From positions 1 to 64,000 of the forward strand of contig NZ_JAVIFX010000020.1 of the NCBI RefSeq assembly GCF_031157255.1: a stretch of 64,000 nt of DNA, given 5' to 3'. The notes beneath the pieces were generated by a model. That model was not told where the DNA came from and made no database searches. It saw only the letters and a list, made by a program, of their open reading frames with translations. The first letter of the stretch is position 1, and every line of letters begins with the position of its first letter. The position numbers were made by a program, and so were the translations under genes. This document shows positions 52,759 through 61,019 of the stretch, piece by piece. Source of the DNA: Bradyrhizobium sp. LHD-71 (lineage in GTDB: Bacteria; Pseudomonadota; Alphaproteobacteria; Rhizobiales; Xanthobacteraceae).

Positions 52759-52786
52759 TTGACAGTTTGCGGGCCGCCAATAGAAT
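52759..52786 (+). promoter_or_regulatory. Sigma-70 type promoter for argD
   Basis: TTGACA (52759-52764) and TAGAAT (52781-52786) with a 16-base spacer, close to the vegetative consensus. Transcription should start near 52793. Confidence 0.75.
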
Positions 52787-52796
52787 GTTCCTGTAC

Positions 52797-52827
52797 GTGC
52801 CGCCTTGGAAGGGCGGCACTTTTATTT
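52797..52827 (+). terminator. Leader hairpin with T-run upstream of argD
   Basis: GTGCCGCC (52797-52804) pairs with GGCGGCAC (52812-52819) around a seven-base loop, followed by TTTTATTT. It has intrinsic-terminator form yet begins only a few bases after the predicted transcription start. It is 87 bp before the argD ATG. Confidence 0.7.
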
Positions 52828-52913
52828 CCGGCATACGCCAAACCCGGCGCGATCGATGCGCCGGCCGTGCGGTGCGCGCCCCGCGTGAAACCCTAAACCA
52901 AAGCCAGGTCGCC

Positions 52914-54119
52914 ATGAGCCAGATTTCCCAGTCTCATCTGCTTCCCGTATTCGCCAGGGCGGATGTCGCGTTCGAGCGCGGTGAGGGCGTCTGGCTGATC
53001 GCAACCAATGGCGATCGCTATCTCGATTTCGGCAGCGGCGTTGCCGTCAACGCGCTCGGCCATGTCCATCCGTACCTCGTCAAGGCGATGACTGAGCAGC
53101 TCGGCAAGGTCTGGCACGTCTCGAACCTCTACAAGATGCCGGACGGCGAGACGCTCGCCCGCCGCCTTTGCGAGGCGAGTTTTGCCGACGTTGCGTTCTT
53201 CGCGAACTCCGGCGCCGAGGCGGTGGAATGCGCGATCAAGATGGCGCGCAAGTATCAGTACGCCAGCGGCAAGGGCGAGCGTTATCGGATCATCACGTTC
53301 GAAGGCGCGTTCCACGGGCGTACGCTCGCCACCATCGCCGCGGGCGGCCAGGCGAAATATCTCGAGGGCTTCGGTCCGCCGGTCGCGGGCTTCGACCAGG
53401 TGCCGCTCGGCGACATCGAGGCGGTGAAGAAGGCGATCGGTCCTGAAACCGCCGCCATCATGATCGAGCCGGTGCAGGGCGAAGGCGGCGTCCGCGCGCC
53501 GCAGCCCCAGTTCTTCAAGGCTCTGCGCGAATTGTGCGACCAGCACGGCCTGCTGCTGGTGTTCGACGAGGTGCAGACCGGCATGGGCCGGACCGGTGAG
53601 CTGTTCGCCTACAAGCGGACCGGCGTCACGCCGGACATCATGCCGCTGGCAAAGGCGCTCGGCGGCGGTTTTCCGATCGGCGCGTGCCTCGCGACGACCG
53701 AGGCGGCGAAGGGCATGACCGCAGGCACGCATGGCTCGACCTTCGGCGGCAACCCGCTGGCGATGGCGGCGGCAAATGCTGTGCTCGACGTGATGCTGGC
53801 TCCCGGCTTCATCGAGCATGTCCAGCGCATGTCGCTGCTTTTGAAGCAGAAGCTTGCCGGCGTCTGCGATCGCTACCCGGACATCGTCAGCGAGGTGCGC
53901 GGCGAAGGGTTGCTGATCGGCCTCAGGGCCGTGATTCCGGCGGCGGACCTTTCCAATGCCCTGCGTGACGAGAAGCTCCTGACCGTGGCGGCCGGCGAGA
54001 ACGTCGTACGCATGCTGCCGCCGCTGATCGTCAGCGAGGCGGAGATCGACGAGGCTGTGAAACGGATCGAGCAGACCTGTGCGCGGCTGAGCAAGGCCAC
54101 GAAGCGAGGGGCAGCCTGA
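52914..54119 (+). CDS. argD: Acetylornithine/succinyldiaminopimelate aminotransferase
   Basis: 401 residues. PLP-dependent class III aminotransferase: [20 protein letters not shown], substrate block [37 protein letters not shown] and the PLP-Lys in [15 protein letters not shown]. It forms N-acetylornithine in arginine synthesis. It leads an operon with argF, whose start follows its stop with one base between. The leader has a good promoter and a hairpin. Confidence 0.95.
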   Translation: MSQISQSHLLPVFARADVAFERGEGVWLIATNGDRYLDFGSGVAVNALGHVHPYLVKAMTEQLGKVWHVSNLYKMPDGETLARRLCEASFADVAFFANSGAEAVECAIKMARKYQYASGKGERYRIITFEGAFHGRTLATIAAGGQAKYLEGFGPPVAGFDQVPLGDIEAVKKAIGPETAAIMIEPVQGEGGVRAPQPQFFKALRELCDQHGLLLVFDEVQTGMGRTGELFAYKRTGVTPDIMPLAKALGGGFPIGACLATTEAAKGMTAGTHGSTFGGNPLAMAAANAVLDVMLAPGFIEHVQRMSLLLKQKLAGVCDRYPDIVSEVRGEGLLIGLRAVIPAADLSNALRDEKLLTVAAGENVVRMLPPLIVSEAEIDEAVKRIEQTCARLSKATKRGAA

Positions 54120-54120
54120 C

Positions 54121-55056
54121 GTGAGCTCGCAGCTTCGCCATTTCCTCGACATCAGTGCGCTGCCGACAAACGACCTGCGCACGATGCTCGATGCCGGCAT
54201 CGCGCTGAAAAAAAAGCGCAAGGATGCGAACGGTGCCGCGGAGCGTCCGCCGCTGGTCGGCAAGACGCTTGCCATGATCTTCGAGAAGCCGTCGACGCGC
54301 ACGCGCGTCTCGTTCGACGTCGGCATGCGCCAGCTGGGCGGCGAGGCGATCATGCTGACCGGCGCTGAGATGCAGCTCGGCCGCGGCGAAACCATCGCCG
54401 ACACCGCCCGCGTGCTCTCGCGCTACGTCGACGCGATCATGATCCGTATCCTCAGCCACGACGCGCTGCTCGAACTGGCCGAGCACGCGACCGTGCCGGT
54501 GATCAACGGCCTGACCCGGCTGTCGCATCCCTGCCAGGTGATGGCGGACGTGATGACCTTCGAGGAGCACCGCGGACCGATCAAAGGCCGCACCGTTGCC
54601 TGGACTGGCGACGACAACAACGTGCTCGCCTCCTGGGTGCATGCGGCCCAGCGGTTCGAGTTCCAGCTCAACGTCGCGTCTCCGCCGGAACTGGCGCCCA
54701 AGAAGCCGTTGAAGGACTGGATCAAGCTGAACAATGCGCCGGTGCAGCTGCATTCCGATCCGGAGAAGATGGTGCGCGACGCCGACTGCGTCGTCACCGA
54801 CACCTGGGTGTCGATGGGCGACAAGGACGGCGAGCATCGTCACAATTTGTTGCGACGCTACCAGGTCAACGCCCAGCTCATGTCTCTGGCGAAACCGGAG
54901 GCCCTGTTCATGCATTGCCTTCCCGCGCATCGTGGTGACGAGGTGACGGACGAGGTCATCGACGGCCCGCAGTCGGTGGTGTTCGATGAGGCCGAAAACC
55001 GCTTGCATGCGCAAAAGGGTATTCTGGCCTGGTGCCTTAACGCGGCGATGCCGTAA
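54121..55056 (+). CDS. argF: Ornithine carbamoyltransferase
   Basis: 311 residues with a GTG start. The carbamoyl phosphate site is [20 protein letters not shown], the ornithine sites include [12 protein letters not shown], the SMG loop is [11 protein letters not shown], and [17 protein letters not shown] is the C-terminal signature. It condenses ornithine and carbamoyl phosphate to citrulline. Between argD and hslO; its stop overlaps the hslO start by one base. Confidence 0.96.
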   Translation: MSSQLRHFLDISALPTNDLRTMLDAGIALKKKRKDANGAAERPPLVGKTLAMIFEKPSTRTRVSFDVGMRQLGGEAIMLTGAEMQLGRGETIADTARVLSRYVDAIMIRILSHDALLELAEHATVPVINGLTRLSHPCQVMADVMTFEEHRGPIKGRTVAWTGDDNNVLASWVHAAQRFEFQLNVASPPELAPKKPLKDWIKLNNAPVQLHSDPEKMVRDADCVVTDTWVSMGDKDGEHRHNLLRRYQVNAQLMSLAKPEALFMHCLPAHRGDEVTDEVIDGPQSVVFDEAENRLHAQKGILAWCLNAAMP

Positions 55057-56030
55057 TGGCTGATGAAAGTATCGTTCGAGCGCCGTCGGCTGCCCCGCTG
55101 CACGACGCGCTGCTCCCGTTTGAAGTCGCTTCGCTCGATCTGCGGGGACGGCTGATCAAGCTCGGCCCTGCGCTGGACGAGCTTCTCGCGAAGCATGCCT
55201 ATCCGACGCAGGTCTCCAAGCTGCTGGGCGAGGCGATTGTGCTGACGACCCTGCTCGGATCGTCGCTGAAGTTCGCCGGGCGCTTCATCCTGCAGACCCA
55301 GACGGACGGTCCGGTCTCGATGATCGTCGTCAACTTCACGGCGCCGGACAGCCTGCGCGCCTATGCCCGGTTCGATGCGAGCCGGCTGAAGCCCGGACAA
55401 ACCTCGGGCGAACTGCTGGGCAAGGGCCATCTGGCCATGACCATCGACCAGGGCGCGGACATGAGCCGCTACCAGGGATTGGTGGCGCTCGATGGCGGCG
55501 ACTTCGAGGCTGCGGCGCACGAGTACTTCCTGCGCTCCGAGCAGATCCCGACACGTGTGCGGCTCGCCGTCGGTGAGGAGCTGCGCGGACAGGGCGGCCC
55601 GCGACATCGCTGGAGGGCCGGGGGCCTGTTGCTGCAGTTCCTGCCCAAGTCGCAGGAGCGCGCGCGTCAGGCCGATCTCGATCCGGGCGATGCGCCGAAA
55701 GGCACCGCGCCGCACGTCGTTGGTGAGGACGATGCATGGGTCGAGGGCCAGTCGCTGATGCAGACGGTCGAGGACGTGGAACTGATCGATCCGGATCTGT
55801 CGGGTGAGCGCTTGCTGTTCCGCCTGTTCCATGAGCGCGGGGTGCGCGTGTTCGCAGAGCAGCCGGTGCAAGCGAAATGCTCCTGCTCGCGCGAGGCGGT
55901 CGCAGCGATGCTCGCGCGCTTCACGCCCAAGGACCGCGCCGATATGGTCGAGAACGGCAAGGTTGTGGTGACCTGCGAGTTCTGCTCCTCCGTCTATGAG
56001 TTCACGCCGGAAGAGGCTGGCGCGGTCTAG
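55056..56030 (+). CDS. hslO: Redox-regulated chaperone Hsp33
   Basis: 324 residues. The N-terminal chaperone domain is followed by the C-terminal zinc/redox switch AKCSCSREAV and CEFCSSVYEF, the CxC plus CxxC arrangement that releases zinc on oxidation and activates the chaperone. Overlap with argF by one base (TAATG) shows translational coupling, an arrangement that recurs in alphaproteobacteria. Convergent with apaG. Confidence 0.96.
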   Translation: MADESIVRAPSAAPLHDALLPFEVASLDLRGRLIKLGPALDELLAKHAYPTQVSKLLGEAIVLTTLLGSSLKFAGRFILQTQTDGPVSMIVVNFTAPDSLRAYARFDASRLKPGQTSGELLGKGHLAMTIDQGADMSRYQGLVALDGGDFEAAAHEYFLRSEQIPTRVRLAVGEELRGQGGPRHRWRAGGLLLQFLPKSQERARQADLDPGDAPKGTAPHVVGEDDAWVEGQSLMQTVEDVELIDPDLSGERLLFRLFHERGVRVFAEQPVQAKCSCSREAVAAMLARFTPKDRADMVENGKVVVTCEFCSSVYEFTPEEAGAV

Positions 56031-56041
56031 CGACGGCGGCG

Positions 56042-56434
56042 TCAGTTCAGCGTTCGCGCCACGCTCGGACTGTCCAGCGAGAATGTCGGGATGTCGATCT
56101 CGAAACGCTCGCCGCCATCAGTGACCATCTGATAGCGGCCGGTCATGAATCCGGATGAAGTCTGTAGCGGAACTCCGCTGGTGTATTCGAAGGTTTCGCC
56201 AGGACTGAGCGTTGGCTGCTCGCCGACTACGCCTTCGCCTTTCACCACCTGTTCCCGCCCCGATGCGTCGGTGATGATCCAGTGCCGGGTCTTCAACTGG
56301 ACGGTTTCGGAGCCGTGATTGACGATGACGATCCGGTACGCCCAGAAGAAGTAATGCTTCTCCGCAGATGACCGGTCGGGCATGAAGCTCGGCTCGACAG
56401 TAACCTCGATGGCGCGGGTAACAGCCTTGTACAT
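56042..56434 (-). CDS. apaG: ApaG (Co2+/Mg2+ efflux-associated) protein
   Basis: 130 residues starting at MYKAVTRAIEVTVEPSFMPD. The fibronectin-like fold has HYFFWAYRIVIVNHGSETVQ, LKTRHWIITDASG, VVGEQPTLSPGETFEYTSGV and MTGRYQMVTDGGERFEIDIP, all typical ApaG blocks. Its exact role is unsettled. Single gene, convergent with hslO and divergent from opgC. Confidence 0.95.
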   Translation of the reverse strand: MYKAVTRAIEVTVEPSFMPDRSSAEKHYFFWAYRIVIVNHGSETVQLKTRHWIITDASGREQVVKGEGVVGEQPTLSPGETFEYTSGVPLQTSSGFMTGRYQMVTDGGERFEIDIPTFSLDSPSVARTLN

Positions 56435-56527
56435 TCGTGAGCCGTCCTGAATTGGCCTTATTATAGCCGACAACGTCAGGCGAACGAAAGGCTGCCGCCA
56501 GGCCATCGGCATTTTTGAACTTTCGGT

Positions 56528-56547
56528 GATCCGCAAGCTTGCGGATC
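56528..56547. promoter_or_regulatory. Perfect 20-bp palindrome upstream of opgC
   Basis: GATCCGCAAG and its inverse CTTGCGGATC meet without a spacer, too tight for an RNA loop and therefore operator-like. It lies 60 bp before the opgC ATG in the divergent apaG-opgC region. A possible -10 element TAGAAT is at 56571-56576. Confidence 0.65.
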
Positions 56548-56607
56548 TGTCATGGCCTGCAGGATCGCGATAGAATTTGCCGCAAATCAGTTGGGTCGGA
56601 CGTTCGA

Positions 56608-57807
56608 ATGGCGCTTGCCGCTGCACAGCATGCGATACCGCTGCGAGACGCCCTGACGGTCGCGCCGCCGGTCGGCGAGCGCGAACTGCGGCTCGATCTG
56701 TTTCGCGGGCTCGCCCTGTGGTTGATCTTCATCGATCACCTGCCGGCCAATGTGCTGACCTGGTTCACCCTGCGCAACTACGGGTTCAGCGACGCGACGG
56801 AGATATTCATCTTCATCTCCGGCTATACCGCAGCCTTCGTCTACGGCCGGGCGATGCAGAGCAGCGGCTTCATCGTCGCCAGCGCGCGCATCGTCAAGCG
56901 GGCCTGGCAGATCTACGTCGCGCACATCTTCCTGTTCACGATCTATCTGGCGGAAATCTCGTACGTCGCGACGCGGTTCGAAAACCCGCTCTATGCCGAG
57001 GAAATGAACATCCTCGATTTCCTGAAGCAGCCCGATGTGACGATCATACAGGCCCTTTTGCTGCGGTTTCGGCCGGTCAACATGGACGTGCTGCCGCTCT
57101 ACATCGTGCTGATGGTGTTCTTCCCGCCGGTGTTGTGGCTGCTGCGCAGGAAGGCCGATCTGGCGTTGGCGCTGTCGGTCGGACTGTATGCGATCACCTG
57201 GGAATGGGAGCTGGCGTTGCCGTCCTGGCCCAACGGTTCGTGGTTCTTCAACCCGTTCGCCTGGCAGCTGCTGTTCGTGTTCGGTGCGTGGTGCGCGCTC
57301 GGCGGTGCTGCGCGCATGTCGCGGATCCTCACCTCGCGTGTCACCCTCGGGCTTGCCGCCGCCTATCTGGCGTTCTGCTTCGCGGTGACGCTGACCTGGC
57401 ACTTTCCGAGGATTGATTTCCTGATGCCGAACGTGCTGGCGCGCTGGATCTATCCGATCAGCAAGACCGATCTCGACGTATTAAGATTTGCTCATTTTCT
57501 TGCCCTCGCGGCCCTGACCGTCCATTTTATCCCCAAGGGCTGGCGGGGCCTGAAGTCGATCTGGCTGCGGCCGATGATCGTGTGCGGCCAGCATTCGCTG
57601 GAGGTGTTCTGTGTCGGCGTGTTTCTGGCGTTTGCCGGCCATTTCGTCATTGTGGAACTTTCCGGCAGCGCGTGGATACATTTCATGACCAGTGTCGCCG
57701 GCATAGGCCTGATGTGTGCCGCCGCGGGACTGCTGGCATGGTACAAGGGTGTGGCAGAAAAGAGCGGCCCACGCGCCGCAACCGGGGCTTCCGGAGGAGC
57801 GCCATGA
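56608..57807 (+). CDS. opgC: OpgC-domain membrane protein (periplasmic glucan succinyl transfer)
   Basis: 399 residues with ten or so helices. The N-terminal block ELRLDLFRGLALWLIFIDHL followed by RNYGFSDATEIFIFISGYTA is characteristic of OpgC, an acyltransferase-3-like protein that adds succinyl groups to osmoregulated periplasmic glucans. Its stop overlaps the first SGNH gene by four bases. The glucan polymerase gene mdoH lies at 4-6 kb of the window, so a two-locus glucan pathway is likely. Confidence 0.92.
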   Translation: MALAAAQHAIPLRDALTVAPPVGERELRLDLFRGLALWLIFIDHLPANVLTWFTLRNYGFSDATEIFIFISGYTAAFVYGRAMQSSGFIVASARIVKRAWQIYVAHIFLFTIYLAEISYVATRFENPLYAEEMNILDFLKQPDVTIIQALLLRFRPVNMDVLPLYIVLMVFFPPVLWLLRRKADLALALSVGLYAITWEWELALPSWPNGSWFFNPFAWQLLFVFGAWCALGGAARMSRILTSRVTLGLAAAYLAFCFAVTLTWHFPRIDFLMPNVLARWIYPISKTDLDVLRFAHFLALAALTVHFIPKGWRGLKSIWLRPMIVCGQHSLEVFCVGVFLAFAGHFVIVELSGSAWIHFMTSVAGIGLMCAAAGLLAWYKGVAEKSGPRAATGASGGAP

Positions 57808-58592
57808 AGGCCTTCTTCAGTGCAGTGGTGATCGCCGGCTTTTTCGCCGCCGCACCCGCCTGCGCGCAGGAGCTCAAGGGCGCCGAGCCGAAGCCGGCCG
57901 ACCGGGCATGCGACGTGCCCGCCGATCTGCTTGCAGTCGGTGACATCACTTTGGAGAAGGTTGCGAGAGCGGTGAAGGACACAAGGGCGCTGGACGTGCT
58001 GGTTGTCGGCTCGGGCTCGTCGAGCCTGGCGAGCCCCGACGGCGCGTTGACAGCATACCCGGCCCGTCTCGAGGCGAGCTTGCGCGAAAAGCTGCCCGGC
58101 GTTGCCGTGACAGTGACGACAAAGTTGCAGCCGAAGCGAACGGCGGAGGACGTCGTCGAAACGCTGTCGGCGCTCGTTATTGAACGCAAGCCGAACCTGC
58201 TCGTCTGGCAGACGGGCACGGTCGATGCGATACGCGCGATCCATTTGGACGATTTTCGCAATGCTCTCGACGAGGGCACCGCCGCGGTGAAGGCTGCGGG
58301 GACGGATGTCGTGCTGATGAACCTGCAGTACAGCCCGCGCATGGAGACCATGATCCCTACGTCGCCGTATCTCGACAATATTCGCGCCGTGGCGCAACAG
58401 CAGGACGTACCCTTGTTCGACCGGTATGCGATCATGCAAAACTGGAACGAGACCGGCGAGTTCGACCTGTCGAATTCGTCGCGCAGTTTCGCGCTGGCAA
58501 AAGGCGTGCATGATTGTCTCGGACAGGCGCTAGCCAATCTCGTGATCTCTGCGGCCAGGCTCGATCCGGCGGAGCCCAAGGTTCAGAACTGA
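57804..58592 (+). CDS. Secreted SGNH-like protein with degenerate active site
   Basis: 262 residues. Signal peptide MKAFFSAVVIAGFFAAAPAC ends near ACA; GGAGG precedes the ATG. A block I-like VVGSGSSSLAS keeps a Ser, but block III reads WQTGTVDAI with no catalytic Asn, and the C-terminal DxxH becomes GVHDCLGQ, so the Asp-His dyad is not in place. It resembles the following gene in layout. A binding or regulatory paralog is suggested. Coupled to opgC (ATGA) and to the next gene (TGATG). Confidence 0.75.
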   Translation: MKAFFSAVVIAGFFAAAPACAQELKGAEPKPADRACDVPADLLAVGDITLEKVARAVKDTRALDVLVVGSGSSSLASPDGALTAYPARLEASLREKLPGVAVTVTTKLQPKRTAEDVVETLSALVIERKPNLLVWQTGTVDAIRAIHLDDFRNALDEGTAAVKAAGTDVVLMNLQYSPRMETMIPTSPYLDNIRAVAQQQDVPLFDRYAIMQNWNETGEFDLSNSSRSFALAKGVHDCLGQALANLVISAARLDPAEPKVQN

Positions 58593-59554
58593 TGTATAGG
58601 CGTATTGCTTTGACCCGGCCGGGGCGAGGCGCGGCTCTGGCGCTGATGCTGTCGCTGGTAGCGCTCATTCCGCCACACCGGGCGTCGGCGCAAAGCTCTT
58701 CGAACATGGCCGCCACGAATCCGCAGGAGTCGGGCAAGAGCCTCGGCGAGCGAGCGAAGGAGCGCGTCGATGGTGCCACTGAAAAGCTCGACGAGCTCGT
58801 CAAGCGCGCCGCCGACATCTTCAAGCGGGTGCCATGCTCGAACAAGGGCGTCTACCTGGAAGGCTCGCTTCCGCATGTCGCGAAAAAGCTCGCCGCAAAC
58901 CAGCCGGTGACGATTGTTGCTTTCGGCTCGTCATCGACGGTGGGCTTCGGCACCACCTCGCCGATCTTCTCCTATCCCTACCGTCTGGCCGACCAGTTGC
59001 GGCGGAAGTTTCCCGCAGCCGATATCACCGTGCTCAACCGCGGGATCGGCGGCGAGGATACGCCGCAAATGATGGCGCGCCTCAAGGCCGCAGTACTCGA
59101 CGCCAAGCCCGACCTCGTCATCTGGCAGCTCGGCACCAACACCGTCATCAAGGGCGATGACGCGGAAGTCGTGCGCACGGAGGCGTTGCTCAGCGACGGC
59201 ATCGACCGGCTCAAAGCGACCGGCGCGGATGTCGTGCTGATCGATCCGCAATACGTGCCGGCGACGACCGGCAAGGACCACCAGGAGAAGGCGGGCAAAA
59301 TGGTGGACTTGCTCGGCCGCGTCGCCCAGGCGAAGCAGATCGCCCGTTTCCCGCGCTTCGCGGTCATGCGCAGCTGGCACAGCGACCAGAAGCAGCCGTT
59401 CGACACGTTCGTCATCAAGGATGGTTTGCATCTGAATGACTGGGGTTATGCCTGCTTCGCTCAACTCCTCGGCGACACGATCATCGATACGGTCGCGCGT
59501 GTGCAGCAGGGGATCGAGGTTCGGCCGGACGTGATGATGGTCCGGCCGATGTAG
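58592..59554 (+). CDS. Secreted SGNH/GDSL-type hydrolase
   Basis: 320 residues. The signal peptide ends near RASA; residues 45-80 are helical and charged. All four SGNH blocks are present: VAFGSSSTVGFG (Ser), NRGIGGEDTP (Gly), IWQLGTNTVIKGDD (Asn) and IKDGLHLNDWGY (Asp and His). A periplasmic esterase or acyltransferase is likely. As the third gene of an opgC operon, addition or removal of acyl groups on periplasmic glucan is inferred. Convergent with metZ. Confidence 0.88.
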   Translation: MYRRIALTRPGRGAALALMLSLVALIPPHRASAQSSSNMAATNPQESGKSLGERAKERVDGATEKLDELVKRAADIFKRVPCSNKGVYLEGSLPHVAKKLAANQPVTIVAFGSSSTVGFGTTSPIFSYPYRLADQLRRKFPAADITVLNRGIGGEDTPQMMARLKAAVLDAKPDLVIWQLGTNTVIKGDDAEVVRTEALLSDGIDRLKATGADVVLIDPQYVPATTGKDHQEKAGKMVDLLGRVAQAKQIARFPRFAVMRSWHSDQKQPFDTFVIKDGLHLNDWGYACFAQLLGDTIIDTVARVQQGIEVRPDVMMVRPM

Positions 59555-59566
59555 CTGACAGGGCGC

Positions 59567-60775
59567 TCAGGCTTTCTCCAGCGCTGTGTACAGATCTTCG
59601 ATCAGGTCGTCGGCATGTTCCAGGCCTGCCGAGAAGCGGATCATGCCTTCGGTGATGCCGAGTTCGGCGCGCGCTTCCGCCGTCAGCCGCTGGTGCGTCG
59701 TCGTGGTCGGATGCGTGACGAGGCTCTTGGCGTCGCCGAGGTTATTGGAAATGCGCGTGAGCTTCAGTCCGTTCAGCGTGCGGAACGCGGCGGCGCGCTC
59801 GCCCTTCACCTCGAAGGCGACCAGCGAAGAGCCGGCACGCATCTGCTTCTTGACGATCGCCGCCTGCGGATGGTCGGCGCGACCAGGATAAATGACCTTC
59901 GCAATCTTCGGATGCTTCGCCAGCGCGTCTGCCACCTTCGCGGCGCTCTCGGTCTGCTGGCGCACGCGCACGCCAAGCGTCTCGAGGCCCTTCAGCAGCA
60001 CCCAGGCGTTGAACGGCGACATCGAGGGGCCGGTCTGGCGCAGGAAATTATGGATGTGCTCCTGGATGAAGTCGTTGCTCGACAGGATCACGCCGCCGAG
60101 GCAGCGGCCCTGCCCGTCGATATGCTTGGTCGCCGAATAGACGACGACGTCGGCGCCGAGCTCGAGCGGGCTCTGCCACAGGGGTGTCGCGAACACGTTG
60201 TCGACGATCAGCCGCGCGCCGCCGGCATGGGCGATCTTGGCGATCTCGGCGATGTCGAGCACCTCGAGCGTTGGGTTGGTCGGGCTTTCGAGAAACAGCG
60301 TCCTGGTGTTCGGCCGCATCGCCTTCTGCCACTGGTCGAGCTCCGTGCCGTCGACCAGCGTCGAGGTGATGCCGTAGCGCGGAAGCAGGTCCTCGACCAC
60401 GAAGCGGCAAGAGCCGAACATCGCCTTCGCCGCGACCACGTGGTCGCCGGCGCGCAGCGGCGCCAGGATCGCAGTCGTCACCGCGGCCATTCCGGTCGCG
60501 GTCGCGCGCGCGGCCTCCGCGCCTTCGAGCTCGACCATGCGTTCTTCGAACATGGAGACGGTCGGGTTGGCGAACCGGGAGTAGATGAAACCGGGGTCGG
60601 TATTGGAAAAGCGCGCCGCGCATTGCTCGGCGCTGTCGTAAACGTAGCCCTGCGTCAGGAACAGGGCTTCGGACGTCTCGCCGAATTGCGAGCGCAGCGT
60701 GCCGCCGTGCACGAGCCGGGTTTCGGGATGGTAATGACGGGTGCCGGTCTTGGCGCCGGTACGGGATTCGGACAA
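59567..60775 (-). CDS. metZ: O-succinylhomoserine sulfhydrylase
   Basis: 402 residues of the Cys/Met metabolism PLP family. Markers: IYSRFANPTVSMFEERMVEL, LFLESPTNPTLEVLDIAEIA, and the PLP-Lys in VVYSATKHIDGQGRCLGGVI. It makes homocysteine from O-succinylhomoserine and sulfide. Assignment to MetZ over MetB or MetY rests on overall similarity and on the SAM-II riboswitch in its leader, which in alphaproteobacteria precedes metA, metX and metZ. Confidence 0.9.
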   Translation of the reverse strand: MSESRTGAKTGTRHYHPETRLVHGGTLRSQFGETSEALFLTQGYVYDSAEQCAARFSNTDPGFIYSRFANPTVSMFEERMVELEGAEAARATATGMAAVTTAILAPLRAGDHVVAAKAMFGSCRFVVEDLLPRYGITSTLVDGTELDQWQKAMRPNTRTLFLESPTNPTLEVLDIAEIAKIAHAGGARLIVDNVFATPLWQSPLELGADVVVYSATKHIDGQGRCLGGVILSSNDFIQEHIHNFLRQTGPSMSPFNAWVLLKGLETLGVRVRQQTESAAKVADALAKHPKIAKVIYPGRADHPQAAIVKKQMRAGSSLVAFEVKGERAAAFRTLNGLKLTRISNNLGDAKSLVTHPTTTTHQRLTAEARAELGITEGMIRFSAGLEHADDLIEDLYTALEKA

Positions 60776-60805
60776 GGTGACCTCCTTGGGGCCTGTTTGG
60801 CCAAT

Positions 60806-60839
60806 AAAAAACCGGCCTCGGACAAGTCCGATGGGCCGG
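60806..60839 (-). terminator. Terminator hairpin in the metZ leader
   Basis: On the minus strand CCGGCC pairs with GGCCGG around an inner CGGA/TCCG hairpin, followed by TTTTTT (60811-60806). Its 5' half can instead pair with CCGGCC-complementary bases at 60852-60859, giving two exclusive structures: a transcription attenuator. Confidence 0.85.
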
Positions 60840-60855
60840 GATCACTCGTGTCCCC

Positions 60856-60915
60856 GGCCTGTTTAGCGATTTATTTAACGTGGCTGCAAGCCGGCCGGCT
60901 CAAATCACCACGGGA
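60856..60915 (-). promoter_or_regulatory. SAM-II riboswitch aptamer
   Basis: Reading the minus strand, GTGGTGATTTG (60911-60901), CTTGCAGCCACGTTAAA (60890-60874) and CGCTAAA (60868-60862) reproduce the conserved core of the SAM-II (metA-motif) pseudoknot. It lies before metZ and directly before competing terminator and antiterminator stems, so SAM would reduce metZ expression. Confidence 0.93.
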
Positions 60916-60924
60916 TAAGTCATG

Positions 60925-60953
60925 CTCTTAATCGGTGGCGCTCTTTCCGTCAA
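60925..60953 (-). promoter_or_regulatory. Promoter for the riboswitch-metZ transcript
   Basis: On the minus strand TTGACG (60953-60948) and TAAGAG (60930-60925) with a 17-base spacer. The start site would be about seven bases later, immediately before the aptamer. Confidence 0.65.
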
Positions 60954-61019
60954 GACGGCCATCAGATAACCGGAAACGTGTCTAGATTATGCAATTCCAA
61001 GCTGTTGCAGGATGACGAC

